Assembly: GCF_011759375.1 (NCBI RefSeq)
Contig: NZ_JAARML010000003.1
Coordinates: forward strand, 496,001-560,000
Reading direction: 5' to 3'
Source of the DNA: Paraflavitalea devenefica
Lineage (GTDB): Bacteria; Bacteroidota; Bacteroidia; Chitinophagales; Chitinophagaceae
Length of the DNA: 64,000 bases
A program made the position numbers and the translations under genes. Positions 8,513 to 18,408 of this stretch are shown here, one piece after another. Within the stretch, counting starts at the first letter, position 1. The number at the start of each line of letters is the position of its first letter. The notes under the pieces were generated by a model. It worked only from the letters and a program-made list of their open reading frames with translations. It was not told the DNA's origin and made no database searches.

Positions 8513-11500
8513 ATGAGAAAAATTATCCTGCCTGTTATTGCCCTGCTTATCTTTTTTGCGATGCCTTCCCGGGCCCAACAGCGCAAGCGGCCGGCCAAAT
8601 TGCCGTCTTCGCCGCCGGCTGCCAGCACTGCCATGAAGAGCATCGAAAAGAAGTACCCCAGTCTGCTCTGGGAGATCACCGGCAAGGGCATGAAAAAGCC
8701 TTCTTACCTCTTCGGCACCATGCACGTGAGCGATAAGCTGGCCTTTCACCTCGGCGATACCTTCTACAATGCCATCAAAAGCGCCGATGTGGTAGCGCTG
8801 GAAACCAATCCTGAAAGCTGGCAGGATGACTACAGCAAATCGTCCTTTTTCGGATCGCGGGGCGGCCGGGATAGTTATATACTCCGGGGCGGATGGCAGC
8901 CTGTGACCGACAATATGCGCATCACCACCTTTGCCATAGATACCTACGATGAGGCTATCAAAGCGGCCCTGTCTGTTGAACCTTCCATGATCAATGGCAT
9001 GCTCTACCGCACCTATGGCACCCGCATGGACGATTTTGAAGAAGATACCTTCCTGGATATGTACATCTTCCAGGTGGGCAAGAAGCTGGGCAAACGCCTC
9101 AGCGGGGTGGAGAATTTTGAAGAAAGCGAGAAGCTTGTGATGGAAGCCTACCGGGATATGATCCGCGACCGGAACAGGAAGCGGAAAAGCTTTGATATGG
9201 AAGGCATGATCACCAATCCCAAAAAAGTGGAAGAAGCTTACCGCCGGGGCGACCTTGACCTGCTGGATTCCCTGGAGGCCCTGACCGTGTTTTCAGACGC
9301 CTTCCAGGAAAAGTTCCTCTACAAGCGTAATGAGATCCAGGCCAACTCTATTGACTCCATCATCAAAAAGCAATCGTTGTTTGTGGGGGTAGGCGCCGCG
9401 CACCTGCCGGGTAAAAGAGGCGTGATAGAAATGCTGCGGCAGAAAGGCTATTCCCTGCGGCCGGTGATCATGGATGACCGTAACAGCGTACAAAAGGAAG
9501 CCATTGAAAAAATACGGATGGACCATCCCTTTGTGACCCAAACATCGGGCGATGGTTTCTATAAGGTCAACATTCCCGGTAAGAAATTCTACCAGTTTAC
9601 CGAATGGAGCGGCATGGATGTGGTGCAGTATGCCGATATGGTGAATGGCGCTTATTACATGGTCACACGTATCAAGACCAACAGCCTCGCCTTTGGCCAT
9701 AGTACCGAAACCGTGTACAAAAAAGTGGATAGCCTGCTCTATGAAAATGTGCCGGGTAAAATATTAAAGAAAACACCGATCACCAGGAACGGGTACAAAG
9801 GGTATGATATCCTCAACCGCACCCGCCGCGGCGACCACCAGCGGTACCAGCTATTCGTTACGCCCTTTGAGCTGGTTGTATTTAAAATGAGCGGTAATGG
9901 TGAATACATTCTCCATGGCGCCGAAGCCGATAAATTCTTTCAGTCTATACACCTCAAAGAATACCATGTCGGCGAATGGGTTAACTGGCAACCCGCTACA
10001 GGAGGTTTCAGCATACAGGCGCCGCATACACCGGCCTTGTTAAGGGACAATAATATGGGTACCGACAGGTTGGAATACAGCGCCTGGGACAAGCAGGATG
10101 GCAACAATTACCTGGTGATGAAAGTGAACCTGCACAATTACTCTTTTGTGGAAGAGGACAGCTTTGAGCTGAACCTGATGGATGAAAGCTATGGTTATTC
10201 TTCCTTTATTGAAAAACAACTGAGCCGGCAATTCACTTCCCTCAAAGGTTATCCGGCGCTCGAAAGCAAGTACAGCCATAAAGACGGTAGTTTCAGTGCA
10301 GTGAAGTACATTATCCGCGGACCGGTATATTATGCCGTCATAGCCCATTATAAAAAGGAGAATGCCAATGTGCGCCGGTTCATAGAATCCTTTACCCCGC
10401 AGCCGTTTATTTACCCGGAAGTAAAACCCCGTACAGACACGTCATTGCACTATACCGTACAATCGCCCGTATGGCCGGATACCACCAAGAAGGATGAAGC
10501 TACAGGTATGGAAGACCTGTACCGGATGGCCTTTGAAGATGCCGAAGAAGGCGATGCTTTTGCAGGCGATGATAATAAGTATACGCTCATTGGCAATGAT
10601 ACGATTGGAGAAAAGATACTGGTGACCTATGCTGCTTTGCCCAAAACCGCTTACTGGAAAGACAGCGCCACCTTCTGGAAGGAGAGTTTTGATAAGGTAT
10701 GGGATGAGGACAGCACTTTTATCACCCGCTTCAAAAAGCGATATGACCTGCCCAAAGGCATTCAATGCCGGGAATGGCATCTTTCCGATACCGGCAGCAG
10801 CCGGCTGCTGATGGTGAAAACCTGGTACAAGGAAGGGCATTTATTTACGATCACCACGCTTACCGATACCTTAAGCCGGCCAAGTGCTTTCCTGCAGAAC
10901 TTCTTTACCAGCTTTACGCCGGCAGATACCCTGAAAGGGGGATCTATCTTCACCCGTAAAGGTGAGCGGTCATTGAAAGAATTATTCAGCAAAGACAGTA
11001 TAATAGCCAAAAAAGCCGCCAGGTCTATATTCCAGGTGCAGTTTGATTCCCTGGATGTGCCCTTCATAAAACGGGCAGTGGACTCCCTGAACTGGAATAA
11101 CCTGGAGTACCTGTCTACCAAACGTTACCTGATCAGTGAGCTGGGAGGGTTAAAGGACAGCACCATCACGTCTTACCTGCGGCAATTATACTGGAAGATC
11201 AAAGACACAGCCGAGCTGCAGCATGCTATCCTCAATGCCCTGCTGGACCAGCGTACCAAAACTTCTTTTGCGGCCTTTAAAGAGCTTATCCTGCAGGAGC
11301 CACCTATTATGGACGATGGCAGTGGTTCTTTTGATTACAGGCTGATGGGACTCAGGGGCGCATGGACGGCCTATCCTCCTCTTTCTGCCGGAAAGTTCCG
11401 GGCATATGGTATTGAGACAACGAAAGAGGGCTGGGAGAACCTGCTGGATACGCTTGCCCTCACCAAAACCATTTTTCCGGATATTCTGCAACTGATGCAT

Positions 11501-12418
11501 GTAGATGATTATGAAAATCAGATGATGAACCTGTTGAGAAAGATGGTGGACAGTGGGTTCCTGAAGGCGGCCGATTATGAACCTTATTTCAGCAAACTGT
11601 ACCTCGATGGCAAACAATTGCTGAAGAAACAGGTGGCCAAGGAAGACAAGGAGAAGATAGAACGGGCAGGTAAAAAAGACAAGCGCCCGAACATGTTATT
11701 GTTTGGTTATGGCGATGATGACGAGGAGCCCGAGATGGATGGAGGCAATTATGAGCTGGACCAATATGCTGCCCTGTTACTGCCTTTCCGCGACAAGAAC
11801 CCCGGTGTGCAGGGATTCTTTGAGCAGTTGATGAAAACGACCGACAGGCGATTGCTGTACAATAGTTTTATCCTGCTGCTGCGCAATAAACAACCGGTGC
11901 CCGACAGCCTGTTTATGAAGTATGCCAAACTGGATGAGTACCGGAGCGAGCTGTACGGCGACCTGAAAAAGCTGAAGATGACCGATAAGTTTCCGGCACA
12001 ATATAAAAATCAACCCGATATTACCCGCAGCCTGCTGAACAGTGAAGTGGAGCATTATGAAAAGATGGATACATTGGTGTACTTGGATAAGCTGCCGGTG
12101 ACCTACAAAGGGAAAAAAGGATTTGTGCATTTTTATAAATACAAACGGATGCGGGATGATGTAAGCTGGCAACTGGCCGCTGTAGGCATGCAGCCGGAAA
12201 AAGCAGGAGAGGTGGATGTGGAAGACGATGATTTTACTTCCCGGGAAGAACGCAAGCTGGAAAATGACAAGCCGGTAAAAGAGCAACTGGAGAAGATGCT
12301 GAAGGAAATGGTATATGCCAAGCGGAGCAGCGCTTCTGAATTCTATGAAGCACGCAACCTCCGGTTGTACAAAGGCTATATGTCGGAAATGGTGAAGAGC
12401 CGGAGGTATAGAGACTGA
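8513..12418 (+). CDS. Very long exported TraB/GumN-family protein
   Basis: 1301 residues. A signal peptide (LPVIALLIFFAMPSRAQQ) is followed by a TraB/GumN domain at about 45-330: SLLWEITGKG, SYLFGTMHVSD at 65-75, and VGVGAAHLPGKRGVIEML near 295, the two signature GTMH and GAAHL motifs. Proteins of this family include TIKI-type metal-dependent proteases; the GTMH and GAAH histidines are intact. The remaining roughly 950 residues are soluble, charged, and not recognised; they contain repeated strand-rich segments (for example FYKVNIPGKKFYQFTEWSG) and a helical C-terminal part with many charged residues. It probably acts in the periplasm. The large C-terminal extension relative to GumN (about 300 residues) is notable. 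Monocistronic. Confidence 0.85.
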   Translation: MRKIILPVIALLIFFAMPSRAQQRKRPAKLPSSPPAASTAMKSIEKKYPSLLWEITGKGMKKPSYLFGTMHVSDKLAFHLGDTFYNAIKSADVVALETNPESWQDDYSKSSFFGSRGGRDSYILRGGWQPVTDNMRITTFAIDTYDEAIKAALSVEPSMINGMLYRTYGTRMDDFEEDTFLDMYIFQVGKKLGKRLSGVENFEESEKLVMEAYRDMIRDRNRKRKSFDMEGMITNPKKVEEAYRRGDLDLLDSLEALTVFSDAFQEKFLYKRNEIQANSIDSIIKKQSLFVGVGAAHLPGKRGVIEMLRQKGYSLRPVIMDDRNSVQKEAIEKIRMDHPFVTQTSGDGFYKVNIPGKKFYQFTEWSGMDVVQYADMVNGAYYMVTRIKTNSLAFGHSTETVYKKVDSLLYENVPGKILKKTPITRNGYKGYDILNRTRRGDHQRYQLFVTPFELVVFKMSGNGEYILHGAEADKFFQSIHLKEYHVGEWVNWQPATGGFSIQAPHTPALLRDNNMGTDRLEYSAWDKQDGNNYLVMKVNLHNYSFVEEDSFELNLMDESYGYSSFIEKQLSRQFTSLKGYPALESKYSHKDGSFSAVKYIIRGPVYYAVIAHYKKENANVRRFIESFTPQPFIYPEVKPRTDTSLHYTVQSPVWPDTTKKDEATGMEDLYRMAFEDAEEGDAFAGDDNKYTLIGNDTIGEKILVTYAALPKTAYWKDSATFWKESFDKVWDEDSTFITRFKKRYDLPKGIQCREWHLSDTGSSRLLMVKTWYKEGHLFTITTLTDTLSRPSAFLQNFFTSFTPADTLKGGSIFTRKGERSLKELFSKDSIIAKKAARSIFQVQFDSLDVPFIKRAVDSLNWNNLEYLSTKRYLISELGGLKDSTITSYLRQLYWKIKDTAELQHAILNALLDQRTKTSFAAFKELILQEPPIMDDGSGSFDYRLMGLRGAWTAYPPLSAGKFRAYGIETTKEGWENLLDTLALTKTIFPDILQLMHVDDYENQMMNLLRKMVDSGFLKAADYEPYFSKLYLDGKQLLKKQVAKEDKEKIERAGKKDKRPNMLLFGYGDDDEEPEMDGGNYELDQYAALLLPFRDKNPGVQGFFEQLMKTTDRRLLYNSFILLLRNKQPVPDSLFMKYAKLDEYRSELYGDLKKLKMTDKFPAQYKNQPDITRSLLNSEVEHYEKMDTLVYLDKLPVTYKGKKGFVHFYKYKRMRDDVSWQLAAVGMQPEKAGEVDVEDDDFTSREERKLENDKPVKEQLEKMLKEMVYAKRSSASEFYEARNLRLYKGYMSEMVKSRRYRD

Positions 12419-12423
12419 GTGGT

Positions 12424-14142
12424 TTATACCACTCCCTTCGGAATAGAGGCTATCAATTGTTGCGTATAGGCCTGCTTTGGATGGAAATACACTTCCTCTG
12501 CCTCGCCTATTTCTTCAATCCTGCCTTTATTCATCACCATAATGCGGTCGCTGATATAGCGCACTACCGAAAGATCGTGGGAGATGAAGATGATGGTGAA
12601 CCCGAATTCTTTTTTGAGGTCATTCAGCAGGTTCAGTACCTGGGCCTGCACACTTACATCGAGTGCAGATACTGATTCATCACATACTACAAAAGAAGGG
12701 TTAAGCGCCAATGCCCGCGCGATTACAATGCGCTGACGCTGCCCGCCGGAAAACTCATGCGGGTAGCGGTCAACATGTTCTGCTTTCAGGTTCACTTTTT
12801 CCAATAGTTCCACCACCTTGTCCTTGCGTTGCTGCTGCGTAGGCAGCAGGCGATGCACCCGGAGCGGTTCTGCAATGGCATCACCCACCGTCAGCCGGGG
12901 ATTGAGGGAAGAGTAGGGGTCCTGGAAAACGATCTGTATATCTTTCCGGAGGGCCTTTAATTCATCTCTTTTCTTCGCCGTAAGGTCAATACCATCGTAG
13001 ATGATCTTTCCTTTGGTAGGCTCTATCAGCCGTAGTATCGTTCTGCCCAATGTGGTTTTGCCGCAGCCCGATTCACCTACCAGTCCAAGCGTTTCTCCTT
13101 TGTATACTTCGAAACTCACCTCATCTACCGCTTTGGTATATTCCAGCGGCTTGCCGAGGAAAGTCTTTTTGGAAGGGAACCATACGCTGAGGTTTTCTAC
13201 GCGAAGCAGGAGGTCTGAAGTCTGAGGTCTGAAACCGGAGGCCGGAGCATTTGAGCCAGACTTCAAACCTCCGGCTTCAGACTTCGTTTTCCCATCCAAA
13301 AAATCACTCACCACCGGCAGCCGCTCTCCCTTCGGATGCAGCACCGGCCGGCAGGCCAGCAGGCCCTTTGTATAAGGGTGTTGGGGACTATTGAAAATTT
13401 GGGTAATAGTGCCTTGTTCTACAATATTGCCTTTGTACATCACCACCGCTCTATCGGCTATTTCTGCTACCACGCCCAGGTCATGCGTAATGAAAATGAC
13501 GCCCATCTGTTCCGTTTGCTGCAGGGATTTGATGAGCTGTAAAATGGTCTTTTGTACTGTTACATCGAGGGCAGTGGTGGGCTCATCACAAATGAGCAGA
13601 TCGGGCTCACAACTCATGGCCATGGCAATCATCACCCGTTGTTTTTGTCCGCCACTTAACTGGTGGGGATAACGGTGAAAGATCTGTGCCGGGTTGGGCA
13701 ATCTCACCTTCTCAAACAACTCTATCGTTTTTTGGGTAGCCTGTTCTTTGGAGATCTTTCTATGCAGGCGGATGGCTTCCATGACCTGGTCCCCGCAGGT
13801 AAATACAGGATTGAGCGAGCTCATCGGCTCCTGGAAGATCATGGCTATCTGGTTGCCCCGTATGGCGCGCAATTGCTGCGGCGTTTGGGTGAGCAGGTTA
13901 ACAGCGGTAGCGCCGTCCGGTGAAAAAAGGATCTCGCCTTTTGTGTACCTGGCCGGTGGGGTAGGATGCAGTTGCAGGATAGACAGGGAGGTCACTGATT
14001 TGCCGGAGCCCGATTCGCCCACGATGGCTACGATCTCTCCGCGCTGTACTTCCAGTGATATATCATTGACAGCCGTGGTAGTGCCGATCTCTGTAACGAA
14101 ATCTACCTGCAGGTTATTGATGCGTAAAAGGGGGGTAGGCAT
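12424..14142 (-). CDS. Tandem ABC transporter ATPase (oligopeptide/nickel type, DppD-DppF fusion)
   Basis: 572 residues with two complete nucleotide-binding domains. Domain 1: Walker A GESGSGKS near 40, signature LSGGQKQRV near 163, Walker B LLICDEPTTALD. Domain 2: Walker A GESGCGKTT near 360, signature FSGGQRQRI near 475, Walker B FVVCDESVSALD. Each domain carries the oligopeptide-type extension (HPYTKGLLACRP; QAYTQQLIASIP). Such fusions energise import of peptides or similar solutes through DppB/DppC permeases. No permease or binding protein gene is in the window, so the partner is encoded elsewhere. The inter-domain linker holds an in-frame inverted repeat (13209-13287; KSEAGGLKSGSNAPASGFRP). 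Confidence 0.93.
   Translation of the reverse strand: MPTPLLRINNLQVDFVTEIGTTTAVNDISLEVQRGEIVAIVGESGSGKSVTSLSILQLHPTPPARYTKGEILFSPDGATAVNLLTQTPQQLRAIRGNQIAMIFQEPMSSLNPVFTCGDQVMEAIRLHRKISKEQATQKTIELFEKVRLPNPAQIFHRYPHQLSGGQKQRVMIAMAMSCEPDLLICDEPTTALDVTVQKTILQLIKSLQQTEQMGVIFITHDLGVVAEIADRAVVMYKGNIVEQGTITQIFNSPQHPYTKGLLACRPVLHPKGERLPVVSDFLDGKTKSEAGGLKSGSNAPASGFRPQTSDLLLRVENLSVWFPSKKTFLGKPLEYTKAVDEVSFEVYKGETLGLVGESGCGKTTLGRTILRLIEPTKGKIIYDGIDLTAKKRDELKALRKDIQIVFQDPYSSLNPRLTVGDAIAEPLRVHRLLPTQQQRKDKVVELLEKVNLKAEHVDRYPHEFSGGQRQRIVIARALALNPSFVVCDESVSALDVSVQAQVLNLLNDLKKEFGFTIIFISHDLSVVRYISDRIMVMNKGRIEEIGEAEEVYFHPKQAYTQQLIASIPKGVV
13209..13287. repeat. In-frame inverted-arm repeat inside the ABC ATPase linker
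   Basis: The left arm (13209-13247) has AGGTCTGAAGTCTGAGGTCT, a tandem of about 7-nt GTCTGAG words, then CCGGAGGCCGG. The right arm (13256-13287) has the complementary CAGACTTC, AACCTCCGG and CAGACTTC. The arms are nearly adjacent and could form a long imperfect hairpin. The element is read through in frame between the two ATPase domains. Confidence 0.7.
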
Positions 14143-14160
14143 GTAGGGATAGTAGCGTTA

Positions 14161-14931
14161 TCAGAATTTCAGGTGTCGTACCGTAAGGCCGTTATTGATC
14201 AGTTGCTTCAGTGAATCAATACCAATGCGGAGATGACGCTCCACGTAGTTGGCCGTAACGGCTTTATCGCTTTCCTCTGTTTTTACTCCTTCGGGGATCA
14301 TGGGTGAGTCACTCACCAGCAGCAAAGCGCCGGTGGGGATCTTATTGTAAAACCCTACAGAGAAAATGGTGGCTGTTTCCATATCAATAGCATAACTGCG
14401 GATACGTTGCAGGTATTCTTTAAAATGCTCATCATGTTCCCATACGCGGCGGTTGGTAGTGTATACCGTACCTGTCCAGTAGTCTACTCCATAATCACGT
14501 ATGGTGGTAGATACGGCTTTCTGTAAGGCGAAGGCCGGTAATGCCGGTACTTCGGGGGGGAAATAATCATTGGAGGTACCCTCGCCCCGGATGGCGGCAA
14601 TGGGCAGGATCAGGTCGCCGATATTATTGCGTTTCTTCAATCCGCCGCACTTACCCAGGAATAATACAGCCTGTGGTTCGATGGCCGTAAGGAGGTCCAT
14701 CACCGTAGCGGCAGTAGGACTGCCCATCCCGAAGTTGATGATAGTAATATTTTCTGCGGTAGCGCATTGCATGGGGCGGTCGAGTCCGATGACCGGTACA
14801 TTGTTCCATTCGGCAAACATCCGCACATAATTGCTGAAGTTGGTGAGCAGGATGTACTTGCCAAAGTTGGCCAAAGTCTCTCCGGTATAGCGGGGGAGCC
14901 AGTTGTGAACGATATCTTCTTTTGTCTTCAT
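14161..14931 (-). CDS. amn: AMP nucleosidase (short form)
   Basis: 256 residues from the ATG at 14931 (MKTKEDIVHNWLPRYTG), the start that matches the family; an upstream extension would overlap the divergent gene. It hydrolyses AMP to adenine and ribose 5-phosphate. The PNP/UDP-phosphorylase fold is visible: IINFGMGSPTAATVMDLL, LFLGKCGGLKKRNNIGDLI, and SYAIDMETATIFSVGF with the Glu that binds the ribose. It is about half the length of E. coli Amn and lacks that enzyme's N-terminal regulatory domain, which is usual for the Bacteroidota form. Divergent from the next gene. Confidence 0.92.
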   Translation of the reverse strand: MKTKEDIVHNWLPRYTGETLANFGKYILLTNFSNYVRMFAEWNNVPVIGLDRPMQCATAENITIINFGMGSPTAATVMDLLTAIEPQAVLFLGKCGGLKKRNNIGDLILPIAAIRGEGTSNDYFPPEVPALPAFALQKAVSTTIRDYGVDYWTGTVYTTNRRVWEHDEHFKEYLQRIRSYAIDMETATIFSVGFYNKIPTGALLLVSDSPMIPEGVKTEESDKAVTANYVERHLRIGIDSLKQLINNGLTVRHLKF

Positions 14932-15041
14932 ATTAAGGGTTAAATTTCGGGCATTTTCACCAAATAAGGAGCTTTTTGTTAATGTGAAGAGAGGTAACAT
15001 TATACATATGAATATATCATCGTAAACCGTAGTTTTGGCGC

Positions 15042-15482
15042 ATGATCCGCATAGAGTATCCATCATTTCCATTCCGCATCCGGGAAGAAGAAGGCCGGGA
15101 GTTCATCTTTGATGAACTGCGCAAGGTATGGATACGCCTCACCCCGGAAGAATGGGTGCGGCAGAACTTCCTGCAATACCTGGTGCAGGTAATGCGTTAT
15201 CCTGCATCCCTGATCGCTGTGGAAAGGGAATTGAAACTGGGGGAGCTCAAAAAGCGGTTTGATGTGCTCGTGTATAACCGGCAGCACCAGCCCTGGATGA
15301 TGGTGGAATGCAAGGCCATGGAGGTGAACCTCGATGAAACGGTATTGCAACAGGTATTGCGGTATAATATAGCGGTGCCGGTCCCTTTCCTGGTGATTAC
15401 CAACGGGCACTATTGTGCGGGATTTGAAAAGCGGGAACAACAATTACAACTCATTGATACACTGCCTGTATTTGTAAATTAG
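15042..15482 (+). CDS. Stand-alone HsdR N-terminal-like nuclease-fold protein
   Basis: 146 residues resembling the type I restriction R-subunit N-terminal domain (HSDR_N). A PD-(D/E)xK-like arrangement is visible: LKKRFDVLVYN with Asp near 74, then WMMVECKA with E-x-K near 89-91, and a following QVLRYN helix. No helicase, HsdM or HsdS lies nearby, so it is not part of a complete restriction system. Such solitary proteins are widespread in Bacteroidota and have no established function that I know of. A TAGTTTTG -7-like box at 15030-15037 lies immediately before the ATG, which would imply a very short or absent leader if it is used. Confidence 0.85.
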   Translation: MIRIEYPSFPFRIREEEGREFIFDELRKVWIRLTPEEWVRQNFLQYLVQVMRYPASLIAVERELKLGELKKRFDVLVYNRQHQPWMMVECKAMEVNLDETVLQQVLRYNIAVPVPFLVITNGHYCAGFEKREQQLQLIDTLPVFVN

Positions 15483-15535
15483 ATTTCTCTTAACGCTTTT
15501 TGTACTTTCTTTAATGTAACCAACCCCATGCCGTT

Positions 15536-17875
15536 ATGGCTACACTGCAAGAAAAAATTGACGAGCTAACCCGCCAGGTAAGCGTATTGGCGGCACAGCA
15601 AACGCATTTTGGCAAACAGTTGCTGGCTTTGATGAATGAGCTGGACGCACTGAAAAAGCAGGCCGCTGCTGCAGGGATCACTGCCACCAAAGAACCTGTT
15701 CCGGAAAAAGTAATTGAATATACGGAGCCCATCATTGCTCCTTCCCAACGTCCCGTCCAGGCGGGGACCACAATGCCAAAGAAAGAATCGGTACGCCCCT
15801 CTTCCTGGAATAGTAATAGTAAAAGCAAGACTTCCTTTGAAGAGTTTATTGGTAAGAACCTGGCCAGTAAGGTAGGCATACTGGTTACCATTATAGGCAT
15901 CTTCATCGGCGCCCGGTATGCCATTGAACACGACCTGGTAAGTCCGGTAGTGCGTATCCTTTGCGGTTATGCAAGTGGCCTGGTATTGGTGGGCATTGCC
16001 CTGCGGCTGAAGAAGAAATATGAAACCTACAGTGCTGTATTGATGGGAGGAGGCTTATCGGTGTTGTATTTTATCACCTATATAGCCTGGAGCTTTTATA
16101 CCATGCTGCCGCAGGTGGCGGCCTTTGGCCTCATGCTATTGTTTACGGCTGCCATTGTATATGCGGCGGTACTGTATGATAAAGTGATCATTGCCCACCT
16201 GGGCCAGGTGGGTGCTTATGCCATTCCCTTTTTACTAAGTAATAATTCGGGCCGTTATGAAATATTGTTCTCCTACATCACCATCATCAATGTAGGGATA
16301 CTGGTCTTGTCGTTTTACAAATACTGGAAATCATTATTCCATGTAGCCTATGTGGCTACCTGGCTTATTTACTGCGCTTGGTACCTGTTTGAATACAATG
16401 AACAGCAGCATTTTTCAGGGGCCTTTGGCTTCTTAAGTGCTTTCTTTATCCTGTTCTATGCTACTTTCCTGGCCTATAAGCTTATCCGGAAAGAGCAATA
16501 CAATATCGGTGACGTATTCCTGTTGCTCTCCAATGCCTTCCTCTTTTACGGGCTTGGTTACGACCTGCTGAGTAACTATGCTACTATGCAATATTGGGCA
16601 GGTCTGTTCACGGTTATCAATGCCCTTATTCACTTAGGGGTGAGCCTGGTTATCAAACGACGGATGCAACAGGCCGATAAGCCACTGTATTATATGATAT
16701 TTGGCCTGGTGGTGGTTTTCCTTACCATTGCCATACCTGTGCAGTTGGATGGCAACTGGGTTACCCTGCTGTGGACGGCGGAAGCAGTGCTGTTGTTTGT
16801 AATTGGCCGCACACGCCATGCACCCATCTATGAGAAACTGGCTGCAGGGCTGGTATTGCTGTCGTTTGTGAGCCTGATACAGGACCGGGCAAATATTTTT
16901 CAACCATCAGAAGACGGTTATCCATTCCGGAATATTACTTTTTACACAGGTGTATTGGAGGTGCTGGTGCTGGGCATTATTACCTGGGTAAACTATAATA
17001 AGAAATGGCAGATAGCTGCTGCAGAAAGAACACAATTCCATGCTTTCTTCGATTATATAGTGCCCGCGCTTTTGCTGATCACCAGCTATAGTGTTTTTTA
17101 CCTCGAGCTCAGGGATGAACTATGGCTATTGGAGAATAGTGTGGAGACAAATAAGAAGCTGGTATTGAGTGGCAATGAATTTGGCTTATTCACTACTGCC
17201 ATACTGTTCCTGTATATGACCGTTTATGGTATTTTGTTCATTTACATCAACCAACGGTTTGTCAGGAACCGGTGGCTGGCAACTGTTTCTCCCGGTGGTG
17301 TGGCTGTTGTGGGCTTTCTTTTGTTGATGTATGCCATGCCAGCGTTAAATAGGTTGACCACCGGGTATTTTGAGTATGGCAGCACAGGCTCTTATTTTGG
17401 CGGTTGGCATTTGGTGATACGTTACCTGGCAATAGCCCTGGTGGCCTTGCTATTGACCATGGGAACGCGCATTATGAAACAGTATGTCTCAGAATCCATC
17501 CTGCAACAGGCCTGGTGGTTAATGGTATATACTATTGTGCTGGGCGTGGTAAGTTATGAATACATTAACTGGGTTTCGGTGGCAGTGGGTGAGGATCAAT
17601 ATGAAATAGGGCTTAGCATCATCTGGGGCCTGTTTGCACTGGGGCTGGTGAGCTATGGCATACGCAAAAAACAGAAATATGTGCGGCTGGCTGCCATTGT
17701 ATTGTTTGTCATCACCATCTTAAAATTATTCATATACGACCTGGCGGGAGCAGGCACCCTTACTAAAACCATTTCCTTCATTTCCCTGGGCATCATACTA
17801 TTGCTGGTATCCTTTCTGTACAACAAGTACAAGGAGGTACTATTTGGAGATGATAAAGCGGAAGTAGGTTCGTAG
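15536..17875 (+). CDS. DUF2339 family polytopic membrane protein
   Basis: 779 residues. Residues 1-45 form a probable coiled coil (LQEKIDELTRQVSVLAAQQ), followed by a Pro- and Ser-rich linker and then a conserved NLASKVGILVTIIGIFIGAR block at about 105. From there the protein is almost continuous membrane helices to the C-terminus, as in DUF2339 proteins (more than 15 segments by eye). The function of the family is not established. It lies convergent with the acetyltransferase gene, with 2 bases between stops. Confidence 0.9.
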   Translation: MATLQEKIDELTRQVSVLAAQQTHFGKQLLALMNELDALKKQAAAAGITATKEPVPEKVIEYTEPIIAPSQRPVQAGTTMPKKESVRPSSWNSNSKSKTSFEEFIGKNLASKVGILVTIIGIFIGARYAIEHDLVSPVVRILCGYASGLVLVGIALRLKKKYETYSAVLMGGGLSVLYFITYIAWSFYTMLPQVAAFGLMLLFTAAIVYAAVLYDKVIIAHLGQVGAYAIPFLLSNNSGRYEILFSYITIINVGILVLSFYKYWKSLFHVAYVATWLIYCAWYLFEYNEQQHFSGAFGFLSAFFILFYATFLAYKLIRKEQYNIGDVFLLLSNAFLFYGLGYDLLSNYATMQYWAGLFTVINALIHLGVSLVIKRRMQQADKPLYYMIFGLVVVFLTIAIPVQLDGNWVTLLWTAEAVLLFVIGRTRHAPIYEKLAAGLVLLSFVSLIQDRANIFQPSEDGYPFRNITFYTGVLEVLVLGIITWVNYNKKWQIAAAERTQFHAFFDYIVPALLLITSYSVFYLELRDELWLLENSVETNKKLVLSGNEFGLFTTAILFLYMTVYGILFIYINQRFVRNRWLATVSPGGVAVVGFLLLMYAMPALNRLTTGYFEYGSTGSYFGGWHLVIRYLAIALVALLLTMGTRIMKQYVSESILQQAWWLMVYTIVLGVVSYEYINWVSVAVGEDQYEIGLSIIWGLFALGLVSYGIRKKQKYVRLAAIVLFVITILKLFIYDLAGAGTLTKTISFISLGIILLLVSFLYNKYKEVLFGDDKAEVGS

Positions 17876-17877
17876 TT

Positions 17878-18408
17878 TTATTTCAATATGCGGCGTTCTT
17901 CAGTAGACGTGCGCACCTGTTGGAAGCCGGCTTTTTTATATATGCTCAGCGCATTGGGGTGGTCCAGCGTGCAGGTATTGAGCTGAATATGCTGTGGCGC
18001 ATAATCCCAGGCCTGCTGGATCACTGTTTGCAGGAAGTAATTGCCATATCCTTTACCGATAAAACCGGGCAGCAGACCGAAGTATAATATCTCTACATAC
18101 TCCTTTTCCCGTACAAACTCTGCAAAGCCGGCTGTCTGGTCTTCTATATACAAAACAAAAATATCTACATTGGGTGCATTGATCTTTGCATAGAGCAGGG
18201 CGTCATCCATCACCATCCTGTCCAGCCAATACCATTGTTTGCCTACGCCATAATAATAACTGCGGTATTCACTTACTTCCACCGGTTTGGGCAATAGTTC
18301 GAAGTGCATGTTAAAAGCTGCGGGGGTGGTGTTTACCGGCCGTTCATGCATTTCCAGGAAAGTAACCTGTACAGGTTGTAATACGATACGGGAAGAGTCA
18401 ATGTTCAT
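17878..18408 (-). CDS. GNAT family N-acetyltransferase
   Basis: 176 residues. The GNAT core is visible: IEDQTAGFAEFVRE, then EILYFGLLPGFIGKGYGNYFLQTVIQQA, where the G-x-G-x-G/A acetyl-CoA loop is G-K-G-Y-G, and NTCTLDHPNALSIYKKAGF near the C-terminus. The substrate is unknown. Its start overlaps the stop of the next minus-strand gene (18405) by 4 bases, indicating co-translation with that second, truncated acetyltransferase. Confidence 0.88.
   Translation of the reverse strand: MNIDSSRIVLQPVQVTFLEMHERPVNTTPAAFNMHFELLPKPVEVSEYRSYYYGVGKQWYWLDRMVMDDALLYAKINAPNVDIFVLYIEDQTAGFAEFVREKEYVEILYFGLLPGFIGKGYGNYFLQTVIQQAWDYAPQHIQLNTCTLDHPNALSIYKKAGFQQVRTSTEERRILK

Noticed and set aside
15042..15482. Type I restriction-modification system
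   Set aside because: Only the HsdR N-terminal-like fold is present; there is no helicase, methylase or specificity subunit nearby, so a restriction function is not supported.
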